A DNA stretch of 64,000 bases from Bradyrhizobium sp. CCBAU 51765 (GTDB lineage: Bacteria > Pseudomonadota > Alphaproteobacteria > Rhizobiales > Xanthobacteraceae): the NCBI RefSeq assembly GCF_015291725.1, contig NZ_CP030038.1:2717001-2781000 (forward strand), in the 5' to 3' direction. Position 1 is the stretch's first letter, and each line of letters begins with the position of its first letter. Shown here piece by piece: positions 15,619 through 24,339 of the stretch. A model generated the notes under the pieces. It was given only the letters and a program-made list of their open reading frames with translations, made no database searches and was not told where the DNA came from. The position numbers and the translations under genes were made by a program.

Positions 15619-15747
15619 TTCTCGGTGTGTACACAGAGTGCCCACAAATTGACCTTGTGCGGCGTGGAAATCCGCGCTTCGATACAGGCGCAGGTCCATG
15701 ATGGGCCACCGAATGACCTCATTCGCCGTCCGTCATCCTTTCTGCTG

Positions 15748-15772
15748 ATCCCTGCCGGCCTCCGGCAGGGAT
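15748..15772. terminator. Bidirectional terminator after the phasin gene
   Basis: Eleven-base-pair stem (ATCCCTGCCGG / CCGGCAGGGAT) with a three-base loop followed by TTTGCGTTT. It lies between the phasin gene and the converging cytochrome c gene and probably serves both. Confidence 0.7.
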
Positions 15773-15808
15773 TTGCGTTTGCACCGGGACGTAATCGTCC
15801 GGCGGCTG

Positions 15809-16126
15809 CTAACGCAGCGATGAGATATAGGCCGCGATATCGGCGGCTTCGCTCCGGCTCAAGGGAAAATTCGGCATCTTCGGGTGCGGATCGAGCAGGA
15901 AGAAGGCGAGCCTTTCCGGGCTGAAGTCCGGCCTGCGCGCAACGGATGCAAAGGAGGGAACGTCGGCGCTCGCCTGGGTTTGCCCGTTCGCCACGACATG
16001 GCAGCTCGCGCACCAGCGCTTGGCGAGATCGGCACCGTGATCCGCGTCAGCTGCGAGGGCGGACGACGTGCCGACGCCAGAGATTACGCCAAGCAGCAGG
16101 CAAATCCGTCTCACATGCCGGGACAT
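15809..16126 (-). CDS. Small periplasmic class I cytochrome c
   Basis: The 105-residue precursor has a signal peptide (MSRHVRRICLLLGVISGVG, cleavage near SALAAD), a single haem motif WCASCHV, and a distal methionine region HPKMPNFPLS typical of class I cytochrome c. It ends with the C-terminal helix EAADIAAYISSL. The mature protein of about 80 residues is a soluble electron carrier in the periplasm. The ATG at 16126 is chosen because it gives the signal peptide; the longer open frame does not. Confidence 0.85.
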   Translation of the reverse strand: MSRHVRRICLLLGVISGVGTSSALAADADHGADLAKRWCASCHVVANGQTQASADVPSFASVARRPDFSPERLAFFLLDPHPKMPNFPLSRSEAADIAAYISSLR

Positions 16127-16163
16127 AGGGCAATCTTTCTGCGTTCGCACGCGGTCGCCGCGC

Positions 16164-16358
16164 TCATCCGCAGCATGATCCTGGAAACTGCGAGAGGTCA
16201 ATTCGGGCGATGATCGACCGCAGCAGCTTGCGGGTCGAACGATAGAGATGCCGCAGGAATGACGGCATTCCTGCCGCGGGCAGGCCAAGGCCTTTCGTAT
16301 GAAGGCTTTTCGTATCAAGAGTTTCGGTATAGTGCGGCACGTGTCTCTCCGAGGCCAT
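16164..16358 (-). CDS. Possible small protein, 64 aa
   Basis: The frame begins MASERHVPHYTETLDTKSLH with AGAAGAG just upstream and includes a basic helix LRHLYRSTRKLLRSIIARI. The nucleotide sequence near 16290-16330 holds three imperfect copies of TTTCGTAT. The gap between the cytochrome c and hydrolase genes is otherwise empty. It may be a chance frame; support is only composition and the ribosome-site-like sequence. Confidence 0.3.
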   Translation of the reverse strand: MASERHVPHYTETLDTKSLHTKGLGLPAAGMPSFLRHLYRSTRKLLRSIIARIDLSQFPGSCCG

Positions 16359-16417
16359 ATGGCTCTTCTATCGTGCCGCTTTGGAGCCGCCTTTGATCTG
16401 CCGCAAAGCATTCCCGG

Positions 16418-17248
16418 CTAATAGTCACCTGGGTTCATGATCATTGGGCTCTTCGTATCCGCCGGTGCAAGCGCGCTGCTGGCGCTGTCACGCAGGAAGC
16501 GGTCGAGCGTCTCCTGGATCTTCTCCTTGACCGAGTTCGGGCCGCGATCGCTCATCTCAGTGTGCTGCGCGCCGGTGTGGACGATATCGATGCCGCGCGC
16601 TTTGGCCTCTTCCGGCGACGGCAGCACGCCGGGATCTGTCACGAAACGCGGGTCCTTCGATCGAAACGACAGGATCTTCATGTGGTCGCTGAGCACGAAA
16701 GGCACCCGCAGATTGTCGAGCGTGATCACCTTCGACACCAGCTCCGGGTGCTGATGGGCGACGTACATGGAGACATCGCCGCCGTTGGAGTGGCCGACGA
16801 GAGTGATATGGTCGTATTCGACGTTCTCCTGCCGCCTCTTCAGTTCGCCTAATACGAAGAGAATGTTGGCTTCGCAGCGGATGTAGACTTCACGCCGGCC
16901 GACATATGGCTGACCGACGTGGGTCATCAGCGGCGGATCGCTCGGCAAGTCCTGCTGGATGCTGGCGACCAGATAGCCTCGTGCGGCGAGGACGTTGGCG
17001 AGGAAGGAATATTCGGTGGCCTTGACGGTATTGCCGTTACTGATGATGGCGAGCGGGAGCTTCCACAGACCGAGATTGGCCTTGGTCTCAGCGTCGCGCC
17101 GCACGGCAATCTCCACCGAGATCGGCCGCTGGCGGGAGGCGTCAAATAGGGTCAGGGTCTCATGGCGGATTGCGAACTGGCTGACGACAAAATACTGCCC
17201 GACACCAAGGACGCAGAGCAAAGCCAGGATAGCAAACACCTTCCTCAT
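16418..17248 (-). CDS. Alpha/beta hydrolase with N-terminal membrane anchor or signal peptide
   Basis: The 276-residue protein begins with a hydrophobic segment (MRKVFAILALLCVLGVGQYF) that serves as signal or anchor, then a dienelactone-hydrolase/lipase-like fold with the nucleophile elbow GHSNGGDVSM near residue 150 and a C-terminal His in TGAQHTEMSDRG. It is probably exported to the periplasm and acts on an ester. It is monocistronic; no substrate can be named. The family resembles uncharacterised alpha/beta hydrolases seen in rhizobia. Confidence 0.75.
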   Translation of the reverse strand: MRKVFAILALLCVLGVGQYFVVSQFAIRHETLTLFDASRQRPISVEIAVRRDAETKANLGLWKLPLAIISNGNTVKATEYSFLANVLAARGYLVASIQQDLPSDPPLMTHVGQPYVGRREVYIRCEANILFVLGELKRRQENVEYDHITLVGHSNGGDVSMYVAHQHPELVSKVITLDNLRVPFVLSDHMKILSFRSKDPRFVTDPGVLPSPEEAKARGIDIVHTGAQHTEMSDRGPNSVKEKIQETLDRFLRDSASSALAPADTKSPMIMNPGDY

Positions 17249-17428
17249 GGTTCTTTCTCAAAATCACCTTTGACTGAACATGGTGATCGGGAACTCCCGG
17301 TCGAGTGATCGTGAGCAGGTTACGGGATTAAATTTAGGCAAGTCTGTGACGTGGCCGCAAAAGGGCCGCATGCCGGCTCGATCGACGGAAGGACAGCTAG
17401 AGACAGCAGGCCCTGCCGCGCTCGGGCA

Positions 17429-17774
17429 GACCCGGAACGTGCTCGAAAGTGCGAAGCGGAAGCGTGGGCTGCGGCGCTCGTTGTCCGGCGCCCGGTAGCT
17501 CAAGGGGAAAGCCACCCCGAGATCCGCCTGGAGATCGTACGGCAAGAAGAGCCGCACACCGGCCCCGGCCGAAGGCCGCGCCGCCAAGATAGAACTGCTG
17601 CGAGGTGAACAATGGCCGCGATGCCGTCTGGCTCGCAGCCGAGAACTTGAGCGACCAGGCGCCGCTGAGTGTCTGGTCGCGCGTGAACCAGAAGTTCAAG
17701 ACCGAGAAATTCGACGAGGCGCCGTCGCGCGACAACAGATCGTCGTCGAAATGCGATGCGCTAAAGATGTCGAG
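17429..17774 (-). pseudogene. C-terminal remnant of a TpsB/ShlB-type outer-membrane transporter
   Basis: Read on the minus strand, one frame gives NFSVLNFWFTRDQTLSGAWS, FTSQQFYLGGAAFGRG, the last strands and the conserved (F)xLGGxxxGRG block of FhaC/ShlB two-partner secretion transporters. A second frame continues the end of the barrel: GVRLFLPYDLQADLGVAFPL and PRFRFALSSTF. The frame switch and the loss of the residues normally between them show an internal deletion. The POTRA domains and the start of the gene are missing. No TpsA partner is near. It is therefore a decayed fragment. Confidence 0.6.
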
Positions 17775-17784
17775 ACCCTGCGGT

Positions 17785-17937
17785 ATCGTCGGCTCGACAA
17801 TCGGTCTCAGCAAGCAGCTCGGTCTGACAGTCGTGGCTGAAGGCACCGAGGACAAGGCAACTGACGACTTCCTGGTCAGCATGGAATGCGAGGAAGGGCA
17901 GGGATATTTCTTGGCCGCCCGATGCCGGCAGAAGCAT
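17785..17937 (+). pseudogene. Fragment of an EAL (cyclic-di-GMP phosphodiesterase) domain
   Basis: On the plus strand, IVGSTIGLSKQLGLTVVAEG followed by ECEEGQGYFLAAR matches the last third of an EAL domain (consensus LGxxVVAEGVET ... GCDxxQGYxxxxP). The expected VET reads TED, and nothing of the catalytic N-terminal EAL motif is present. It abuts, in the opposite direction, the TpsB remnant, so the join is a rearrangement junction at about 17775-17785. Confidence 0.6.
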
Positions 17938-18000
17938 TCGATCGGCAGTTCCTCGCGGCTGGGCACGAGGCCGCCAGCGCTGCCTGAGCGGGCTTCGCTT

Positions 18001-18261
18001 CTACCGCCGGCGCGCCACCGCCACGCCAAAGAGGAACGCAACGAACAGGCTGGCAAGCGGCGCTTCGCGGGTGACCGCTGCGACCGTCGCGAGAACCCCG
18101 CCAGGCCTTCGCGATTCCTCGACGGCAGAGGTCAGGCGGCCGACGGCTGCGTGCAGTCCTCCGGCGACTTCACCGATCGTGCGGGAGACGTCCGCCGCCG
18201 TATCGATGGCACGCTCGGCCATCCCGGGTTGGGACGTGGATTGCGGTATCTCCGTGCTCAA
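18001..18261 (-). CDS. Small DUF883/ElaB-like membrane-anchored protein, 86 aa
   Basis: The N-terminal two thirds form an amphipathic helix (TAADVSRTIGEVAGGLHAAV) and the C-terminus has a hydrophobic span ending in basic residues (ASLFVAFLFGVAVARRR). This layout matches the YqjD/ElaB group of inner-membrane proteins that bind ribosomes under stress. It lies tail-on to the gene graveyard and divergent from arginase. The start MSTEIPQSTSQPG is the only ATG in frame at the right distance. Confidence 0.65.
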   Translation of the reverse strand: MSTEIPQSTSQPGMAERAIDTAADVSRTIGEVAGGLHAAVGRLTSAVEESRRPGGVLATVAAVTREAPLASLFVAFLFGVAVARRR

Positions 18262-18473
18262 GGGGGCGACCTCCGGGCCTGATGATGGAAGCCGACACCT
18301 CTGGCTATCCGCGACAGGCGCGCGTGGTTTACGGCGAGTGCCGGCCTTGGATGGGCAATTCAGCGCACGGGATTTTGTTCCGGGGTACGTCGATGGTGGC
18401 TGGCTTCCCCGGGAAACGTCGGGTGCGAATCTCTGTTAGGCTGGGTCAACCTTGCTGAAGTCAGGAGACGGCC

Positions 18474-19451
18474 GTGACCGATCGGACCGCGACGGATCGA
18501 GCCCGGCGCATCGCCTTGCTCGGCGCTCCCATCGACATGGGAGCTTCGCAGCGTGGCACCTTGATGGGGCCTGCGGCGCTGCGCACTGCGGGCCTGGCGA
18601 CACTGCTCGAAAGCCTGGATTTCGAGGTTGTCGACTATGGCGATCTTTCCGTAGCCGAAGTCCGGGACCTCACCGACACGCCGCCCGAAAATGCCAATCA
18701 CTACCGCGAAATCCAGCGCTGGACACGAGTCCTGAGCCGCAGAGGCTATGAGATCGCGACAACCGGTGCGCTGCCGATCTTCCTTGGCGGCGATCACACG
18801 CTGTCAATGGGGTCGGTCAACGCGATGGCGCGTCACTGGCAGGAGCGTGGACGCGAACTCTTCGTGCTCTGGCTCGATGCCCATGCCGACTACAACACCC
18901 CGGAGACGACGATCACCGCGAACATGCACGGCATGTCAGCTGCGTTCCTGTGCGGCGAGCCCGGCCTTGACGGCCTGCTCGGCGACGATGCGCGCGCGTC
19001 GATCGACCCGGACAGGCTGGACCTGTTCGGTGCGCGTTCGATCGACAAGCTCGAAAAGGAGTTGATGCGCGTGCGTCGGATCAGGATCGTCGACATGCGC
19101 CAGATCGACGAGTTCGGCGTCGCCGTCATGATCCGGCGCGTCATCGACCGGGTCAAGGCGAGCAATGGCGTGCTGCATGTCAGCTTCGACGTCGATTTCC
19201 TCGACCCCTGCGTGGCGCCGGGCGTCGGCACCACGGTGCCGGGTGGCGCCACCTATCGCGAGGCGCATCTGATCATGGAGCTGTTGCATGATTCCGGCCT
19301 GGTAGGATCGGTCGATATCGTCGAGCTCAATCCCTTCCTGGATGAACGTGGACGGACGGCGCGTGCTGCAGTCGAGCTGATTGGCAGCCTGTTCGGCCAG
19401 CAGATCACAGACCGGCCGACGCCGAGCAACGCAATCGCTCCGGGTGAGTGA
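18474..19451 (+). CDS. rocF: Arginase
   Basis: The 325-residue enzyme carries all manganese-site motifs of the arginase/ureohydrolase family: GGDHTLSMGS, WLDAHADYNTPETT followed by NMHGM, and SFDVDFLDP. It hydrolyses arginine to ornithine and urea in the cytoplasm. The GTG start at 18474 has AGGAG at a proper distance. It is monocistronic, unlike the arginase-ornithine cyclodeaminase operons of Agrobacterium; no ocd gene or Lrp-type regulator is adjacent. Family members such as guanidinobutyrase lack the NMHGM context, so arginase is the better call. Confidence 0.88.
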   Translation: MTDRTATDRARRIALLGAPIDMGASQRGTLMGPAALRTAGLATLLESLDFEVVDYGDLSVAEVRDLTDTPPENANHYREIQRWTRVLSRRGYEIATTGALPIFLGGDHTLSMGSVNAMARHWQERGRELFVLWLDAHADYNTPETTITANMHGMSAAFLCGEPGLDGLLGDDARASIDPDRLDLFGARSIDKLEKELMRVRRIRIVDMRQIDEFGVAVMIRRVIDRVKASNGVLHVSFDVDFLDPCVAPGVGTTVPGGATYREAHLIMELLHDSGLVGSVDIVELNPFLDERGRTARAAVELIGSLFGQQITDRPTPSNAIAPGE

Positions 19452-19627
19452 ACGGCGGACGGCGCTTGTGCGCTCGAGGCCCGGCGGTCGGAGGCGTGAT
19501 TCTCGCTGGGATTCGGCTGCCGCAGCAGGATCGGACGCGTTGGCCTGGAACTTGCTTGATGGCGGCGGGGGGAACCGGGTGGGGCGCAATCGAGTTGACC
19601 TGCGACAGGAAAATAGCGGATCCTTCA

Positions 19628-19912
19628 ATGACAAGTGGTCGTTTCGCAAACTCCATCTCCACCGCCCTTCGGCATCCTGGTGTGATCGCACTGATCGTGG
19701 CGGGTGTGACGATTGCGGCCATGCTGATCGTCGACCACGGACCCTGGAGCCGCGCAAAGATCCAGCCAGCCCATGTCGCGATGTACGCGACCACGGGAGA
19801 AGCTGCGCGCGCCGCGGGCGCCGCCGTAATTCCGACCGAACCGAAGTCACCGGTCGAGCCGGCCCGCCCGGGACCGAAGACGTCCCCGACCGTCAATCCC
19901 GTGACGCCGTAG
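19628..19912 (+). CDS. Small single-pass membrane protein, 94 aa
   Basis: The frame starting MTSGRFANSISTALRHPG has one transmembrane helix (VIALIVAGVTIAAMLIV) and a Pro/Ala-rich C-terminal tail (PTEPKSPVEPARPGPKT). It would face the periplasm with its tail. The longer open frame to 19448 is rejected because its N-terminus is not protein-like. The function is unknown. Confidence 0.5.
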   Translation: MTSGRFANSISTALRHPGVIALIVAGVTIAAMLIVDHGPWSRAKIQPAHVAMYATTGEAARAAGAAVIPTEPKSPVEPARPGPKTSPTVNPVTP

Positions 19913-19915
19913 CTC

Positions 19916-21130
19916 TCAGCTCCTGCGGCCGTAATTGAGGAGCCCCCCGCTGTTCTTCGGCGGGTGCGCGCGCAAGGCGTCCTCGTTGGGCTCGGTGCCC
20001 CAGCCGGGCCGGTCCGGGACGATCAGATGGCCGTCCTGAATCTCCGGCACATGCGTGAACAGCTCGTGGTCCCAGGAGAGACGATCGATGTCGATCTCCA
20101 TGATGCGCAGGTTCGGCACCGCGGCACAGAAATGTGCGTTCATCATCGAGCAGAGATGGCCGTAGAAATTGTGCGGGGCGACGTTGACCTCGAAGGCTTC
20201 CGCCGCGCTCGCGATCTTCATCGACTGCCAGACGCCGTTCCAGGGCGTGTCGATGATCGCGACGTCCATCGCCTGCTCATGGAAATAGGGCAGGAATTCC
20301 CGCAAGGAAAGCAGCGTCTCGCAGGATGAGATCGGGTGCGGGCTCTGCCTTCGGATATAGCCGAGCGCCTGCGGATTGAAGCTGTCGATCTCGACCCAGA
20401 ACATGTCGAGGTCGGCAATGGCGCGCAGGATCTTCAGATAGCCTTCGGTCTTGGCGTTGAAGTTGCAGTCGAGCAGGATGTCGACGTCAGGACCTGCGCC
20501 GTCGCGCATCGCCTCCAGGTGCATGTGCAGGTCGCGCAGGATCTTGCGGTCGACGTTGATCTCGGGGGCGAAGGGTGAGCCGAAGCCGGGACGCCAGCCG
20601 GTCGGCTTGCCGTCGTCATAGGCAAAGATGTTGGTCTTGAGCGCGGTGAACTTCTTCTCGCGGACCTCGCGCCCCATGGCCTTGACGCCGTCGAGACTTT
20701 CGATCGGCGGCTTGTACCAGGATGGGTGATTGATGCGCCATGTGGCGCAATGCGACCAGTAGACCCTGATACGGTCGCGGATCTTGCCGCCGAGCAGTTC
20801 GTAGCAGGGGACGCCGAGAGACTTCGCCTTGGCGTCGAGCAGCGCATTCTCGATCGCACCGAGGGCTTGCGCCACCACGCCGCCGGCGGCGGGACGCGTC
20901 GCTCCGAACAATTCGGCAAAGATGCGCTCGTGCTGGAAGAGGTTCTGCCCGATGACACGGGCGGAGAGGCGCTGGATGGCGGCGCCAACGCCGGGCGAAC
21001 CGAAACCCTCGTCGAACTCGCTCCAGCCGACGATGCCGTCCTCGGTCGTCAGCTTGACGAAATGATAATTTCTCCAGCCGGCATCGCAGGCAAGAATCTC
21101 GAGGCTTGTTGCTTTTGATGATCTGGTCAT
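19916..21130 (-). CDS. Enolase-superfamily enzyme, mandelate racemase/muconate lactonizing type
   Basis: The 404-residue protein has the N-terminal capping domain (VGWSEFDEGFGSPGVG) and a barrel domain with the three acidic metal ligands (Asp in ILLDCNFNAK, Glu in FWVEIDSF, Glu in SSCETLLSL). The KTN motif in TALKTNIFAYDDG is the basic-residue position. Such enzymes dehydrate or epimerise sugar acids; I cannot name the substrate. The true start is the ATG at 21130. A much longer open frame (to 22618) is an artefact because the upstream half is the wrong frame of the neighbouring transporter. It is probably in one transcript with the NRAMP-like gene, 143 bases apart. Confidence 0.8.
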   Translation of the reverse strand: MTRSSKATSLEILACDAGWRNYHFVKLTTEDGIVGWSEFDEGFGSPGVGAAIQRLSARVIGQNLFQHERIFAELFGATRPAAGGVVAQALGAIENALLDAKAKSLGVPCYELLGGKIRDRIRVYWSHCATWRINHPSWYKPPIESLDGVKAMGREVREKKFTALKTNIFAYDDGKPTGWRPGFGSPFAPEINVDRKILRDLHMHLEAMRDGAGPDVDILLDCNFNAKTEGYLKILRAIADLDMFWVEIDSFNPQALGYIRRQSPHPISSCETLLSLREFLPYFHEQAMDVAIIDTPWNGVWQSMKIASAAEAFEVNVAPHNFYGHLCSMMNAHFCAAVPNLRIMEIDIDRLSWDHELFTHVPEIQDGHLIVPDRPGWGTEPNEDALRAHPPKNSGGLLNYGRRS

Positions 21131-21273
21131 GTCGCTCCCTGTCGCGCCCGGCCGGGTTTCTTTTTTGCGGCCCGATCTCAGGCCGGGTCCGGACCGCATT
21201 GTTAAGCCAAGCGCGGGCGGGCGGGAAGGGCGCAGCGATGCAACGCGGGAGCGCGTCCGAAGCAGCGCTTGCG

Positions 21274-22560
21274 TCAGCCAATCACCGAAGAGACGAGCAG
21301 GGCGAGGACGGCCAGCGCCATCAGCGCAGTGCCGAGCCAGCCCAGCGCGATCAGCCAAGATCGGGCCCTGAAGCGGCCCATGATCACGCGGCTCGAGACG
21401 ATCAGCATCATCATGGCCATGATGGGGACGGCGACGATGCCGTTGAGCACGGCGCTCCACACCAGCATATGGATCGAGTCGATTCCGGTGAAGCCGAGGC
21501 CGAAGCCGATGAGGGTTGCCGCCGCGATGATGGTGTAGAAACCGACCGCTTCGTCCGGCTTGGCCTCCAGCGTGGCACGCCAGCCGAAGATCTCCGCGAC
21601 GCCGTAGGCGGCCGAGCCCGCCAGCACCGGGATGGCGAGCAGGCCCGTGCCGATGATGCCGATCGCAAACAGGGCGAAGGTGAAATCCCCGGCGAGCGGC
21701 CGCAGCGCTTCGGCCGCCTGCGTCGCCGAATTGATGTTGGTGATGCCGTTGGCATGCAGGACCGAGGCCGTGGTGAGGATGATGAAGAAGGCGATGCCGT
21801 TGGACAGCAGCATGCCGGAGATGGTGTCGGTCCTGATGCGCGCGAGCTCCGGCTTGCCGCCGTGCCTGAGCTCGCGAAGCGGCTTGTCGCGCTGGCCCTG
21901 GTTCATCTCCTCCACCTCCTGCGAGGCCTGCCAGAAGAACAGATAGGGGCTGATCGTGGTGCCGAGCACGGCGACCACCATCATGAAATAGTCGCCGCTG
22001 ACATTTGCCTTCGGCCACACCGCGGCGAGCAGCGCCGTGCTCCAGGGAATGTCGACGGTGAAGGCGGTCGCGACATAGGCGAACAGCGCCAGCGTGAGGA
22101 ATTTCAGCACCGGCGAATAGCGGCGGTAGGGCAGGAACACCTGGAGCAGGGTGGAGCCCGCCGCGAAGATCAGCGCATGCTCGTGGTTGAGGCCGCCGAT
22201 GACGAGCGAGAGCGCCTCGGCCATCGCGGCGATGTCGGCGGCGATGTTGAACGTGTTGGCGGCAACCAGCATGGCGACGAGGGCCAGCACCGCCCAGCGC
22301 GGCGCGATCTGCATGACGTTGGCGGCGAGGCCCTTGCCGGTGACGCGGCCGATCCGCGCGCTGACGAGCTGGATCGCGATCATGAACGGCGTGGTCAGGA
22401 ATACGGTCCAGAGCAGCCCGAAGCCGAATTGCGCGCCGGCTTGCGAATAGGTGGCGATACCGGACGGGTCGTCGTCGGCAGCTCCGGTGACGAGGCCAGG
22501 CCCCAGCCTTTGCATCAACGTCGGCGCGGATTTCGTCGGCGTGAGGGCGCTGTCGCGCAT
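21274..22560 (-). CDS. NRAMP-related divalent metal ion transporter
   Basis: The 428-residue protein has about eleven hydrophobic segments and NRAMP-family topology. In place of the canonical first-helix metal motif DPGN it reads DDDPSGIA, and TM6 does not show the MPH motif. A further conserved block is TTISPYLFFWQASQEVEE. These changes place it in the divergent NRAMP-like branch (NRMT-type) rather than with MntH. The metal it moves may be other than manganese. It is cotranscribed on the minus strand with the enolase-superfamily gene. Confidence 0.85.
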   Translation of the reverse strand: MRDSALTPTKSAPTLMQRLGPGLVTGAADDDPSGIATYSQAGAQFGFGLLWTVFLTTPFMIAIQLVSARIGRVTGKGLAANVMQIAPRWAVLALVAMLVAANTFNIAADIAAMAEALSLVIGGLNHEHALIFAAGSTLLQVFLPYRRYSPVLKFLTLALFAYVATAFTVDIPWSTALLAAVWPKANVSGDYFMMVVAVLGTTISPYLFFWQASQEVEEMNQGQRDKPLRELRHGGKPELARIRTDTISGMLLSNGIAFFIILTTASVLHANGITNINSATQAAEALRPLAGDFTFALFAIGIIGTGLLAIPVLAGSAAYGVAEIFGWRATLEAKPDEAVGFYTIIAAATLIGFGLGFTGIDSIHMLVWSAVLNGIVAVPIMAMMMLIVSSRVIMGRFRARSWLIALGWLGTALMALAVLALLVSSVIG

Positions 22561-22789
22561 GTACGGGGACCTCGCAGGGGGACTGGCGTGTCCCTAGCAA
22601 ATGCGAATGCAGGAACATAGGTTCCTGCCGCGCGAACGCCGGTTTTTCTGATAATGCTAAATTCGCTTGTGCCGTCGGGCAAAACAGGGGTAGATTGCCA
22701 GCATCGCAAGACGTCTCGAAAGTCGCCGCCGTCCGCAGCTCGCAACCGGCGGGGAAAACCGAGTCTCGGATGAAGCGGCCCGCGTCGTC

Positions 22790-22975
22790 CTACTTCACGC
22801 TGACGAACATGCCCCAGGCGGCGGCCAGCGCCGCGCCGGTGAAGAGGACCACCGGATTGTCGCAGAACGTGCCGCCATAGCTGCACACGTCCGCTCCGAA
22901 TTGGCCGAGCTCATGACGGCTCGCGGAATAGAACAGTCCCGACAGCACCAGCAATGCAGCGGCGACGTAGTACAT
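22790..22975 (-). CDS. Small two-helix membrane protein, 61 aa
   Basis: Starting at the ATG at 22975 (GGGAG seven bases upstream), the protein has two hydrophobic helices (YYVAAALLVLSGLF and FTGAALAAAWGMFVSV) joined by a loop with two cysteines (DVCSYGGTFCDNP). It is an inner-membrane protein of the kind often annotated as hypothetical in Bradyrhizobium. The longer frame to 23062 is less likely. Confidence 0.6.
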   Translation of the reverse strand: MYYVAAALLVLSGLFYSASRHELGQFGADVCSYGGTFCDNPVVLFTGAALAAAWGMFVSVK

Positions 22976-23159
22976 TGACGATCTCCCGGTTTGCCCCGTC
23001 CAGGCAACATGTCCCAGCATGACGCGAAGAGATTTCGTTTCGCCGAATCCGCTTTGCTGCATTTAAGATAAAGTTTGACGCGTCGGGCAAAACACCCGCA
23101 AGATGAGGCCATGGGCGAGTGCCGGCGTCGCCATGATGACCGGCGTTCGGCATGAAAAA

Positions 23160-23178
23160 GGCCCCGCATCGCGGGGCC
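23160..23178 (-). terminator. Intrinsic terminator downstream of the stress-protein gene
   Basis: Eight-base-pair GC-rich stem (GGCCCCGC / GCGGGGCC) with a three-base loop. On the minus strand it is followed by TTTTTC, a proper rho-independent terminator for the minus-strand gene ending at 23204. Confidence 0.85.
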
Positions 23179-23203
23179 TTTGTCGTGTTGGGCCTGCTCC
23201 GGT

Positions 23204-23854
23204 CTATCGCCGCGAGCCCGCGCCGTACAGCTCACGTTCGCGCCGGATATCGTCGGGCGCAAGTGGCGGGCTGGCGGCATCGAAGTCGGTCCAGCCGGAC
23301 TTCTTCCAGGCTGAGCTGCGATCCTGCAAGTTCACGGACCTCTCGTGCAGAAGCGCTTCGAGGCGTGCGCGATCCTGGTCCGGGACCCTGGCTGTGACGA
23401 GCGTGCCGCCACGGCGAACGCCCTCGGCATAGAGCGATGCATCCTCCTTGGAGACACCGGCTTCGGTGAGGGCGCCAACGATGCCTCCGGTTGCCGCGCC
23501 GGCGGCCGCACCGGCAGCGGTCGCAGCGAGCCATCCGGCAGCGACGACCGGCCCGAGGCCGGGAATGGCCAGCAGGCCGAGGCCGGCGAGCAGGCCTGCC
23601 GCGCCGCCGATGCCGGCGCCGATGCCCGCACCGGTCCCCGCGCCCTCGGCGCGATCGTCGGTGCCGTCGCGATCACGATCGACCTTGCCGCCCGATGTGA
23701 GGCCGGCCTTGCCGGACGACGAGTCGTACCAATTGTCCGAGTTGTTGGCGACGATGCTGATATCGGAGTGCGGTACGCCGGCGTTTTCGAGCCGCCTGAC
23801 AGCCTGCTCCGCATCGGAATAATTGTCGTAGAGACGAGAAATGGTGGTCGTCAT
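23204..23854 (-). CDS. General-stress-protein-like (YflT/GSP17M domain) with glycine-zipper membrane part
   Basis: The 216-residue protein begins with a short alpha/beta domain (MTTTISRLYDNYSDAEQAV, typical of the GSP17M/YflT family). The middle is a very glycine- and alanine-rich glycine-zipper segment (GAGIGAGIGGAAGLLAGLG, about residues 74-125) likely to insert in a membrane. The C-terminal part is charged and ends with a cluster of Arg. It ends with an intrinsic terminator. It is 12 bases from the upstream gene (23867-24187), so the two form an operon. Confidence 0.75.
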   Translation of the reverse strand: MTTTISRLYDNYSDAEQAVRRLENAGVPHSDISIVANNSDNWYDSSSGKAGLTSGGKVDRDRDGTDDRAEGAGTGAGIGAGIGGAAGLLAGLGLLAIPGLGPVVAAGWLAATAAGAAAGAATGGIVGALTEAGVSKEDASLYAEGVRRGGTLVTARVPDQDRARLEALLHERSVNLQDRSSAWKKSGWTDFDAASPPLAPDDIRRERELYGAGSRR

Positions 23855-23866
23855 GCTAATTCCTCC

Positions 23867-24187
23867 TTACTTGGCGGGATTGACGTTGCCCTGGAAGTCA
23901 ACGCTCACATCGGTCTTGGTGCCGGCCTTGTCGGCCTTGCCGCGCCAGACGCCTTCGTTGTCCTTCTGCAGGCCGGAGACGTTGGAAAATCCCGCGCCCT
24001 CGATCCGCGATTTCGCCTGTCCCTCGGTGAAGCTGTTGCGACCGGCGACCGGAGCATTTGAGTTGTTCTGGTCCGAGCTGTTGACGGCGTTGTTTCCGGG
24101 CCCGCTTTGCGCCGGCTGCGACTGGGCGCCCGCGGGCACCGCGCCGAGCAGCAACAAGGTTGCTGCCAGCAGAGTTAGACGTGACAT
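23867..24187 (-). CDS. Secreted small protein, PepSY-like, 106 aa
   Basis: The ATG at 24187 gives a clean signal peptide (MSRLTLLAATLLLLGAVPAG, cleavage near GAQ). The mature protein has a low-complexity Asn/Ser/Gln linker then SFTEGQAKSRIEGAGFSNVS and GVWRGKADKAG, a PepSY-like beta-alpha pattern that recurs in small rhizobial periplasmic proteins. It is likely periplasmic and cotranscribed with the stress protein. Confidence 0.7.
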   Translation of the reverse strand: MSRLTLLAATLLLLGAVPAGAQSQPAQSGPGNNAVNSSDQNNSNAPVAGRNSFTEGQAKSRIEGAGFSNVSGLQKDNEGVWRGKADKAGTKTDVSVDFQGNVNPAK

Positions 24188-24339
24188 GTTTTTGTCTCCT
24201 GCAAGTGATTGTGCCGGCGACAACATGCGAGATTCGAATTGGTTGCTACTGTTCTGGAGGAGTCTGCCGCGGCTCTTTGGTCGGCAACGTCGAGCGAGCT
24301 GTGGTCGTCGTCTGCCGCAGCGCGTTCGCCGGCAGGCTA

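Noticed and set aside
19916..22618. A 900-residue minus-strand open frame covering both the enolase-superfamily gene and the NRAMP region
   Set aside because: Only its last 404 residues are protein-like; the earlier part is an alternative frame of the transporter gene (21274-22560), rich in Arg, His and Ala.
23072..23088. Possible FixK box TTGACGCGTCGGGCAA upstream of the small membrane protein gene
   Set aside because: Spacing between half-sites is 16 bases and the right arm lacks TCAA, so it does not match TTGA-N6-TCAA.
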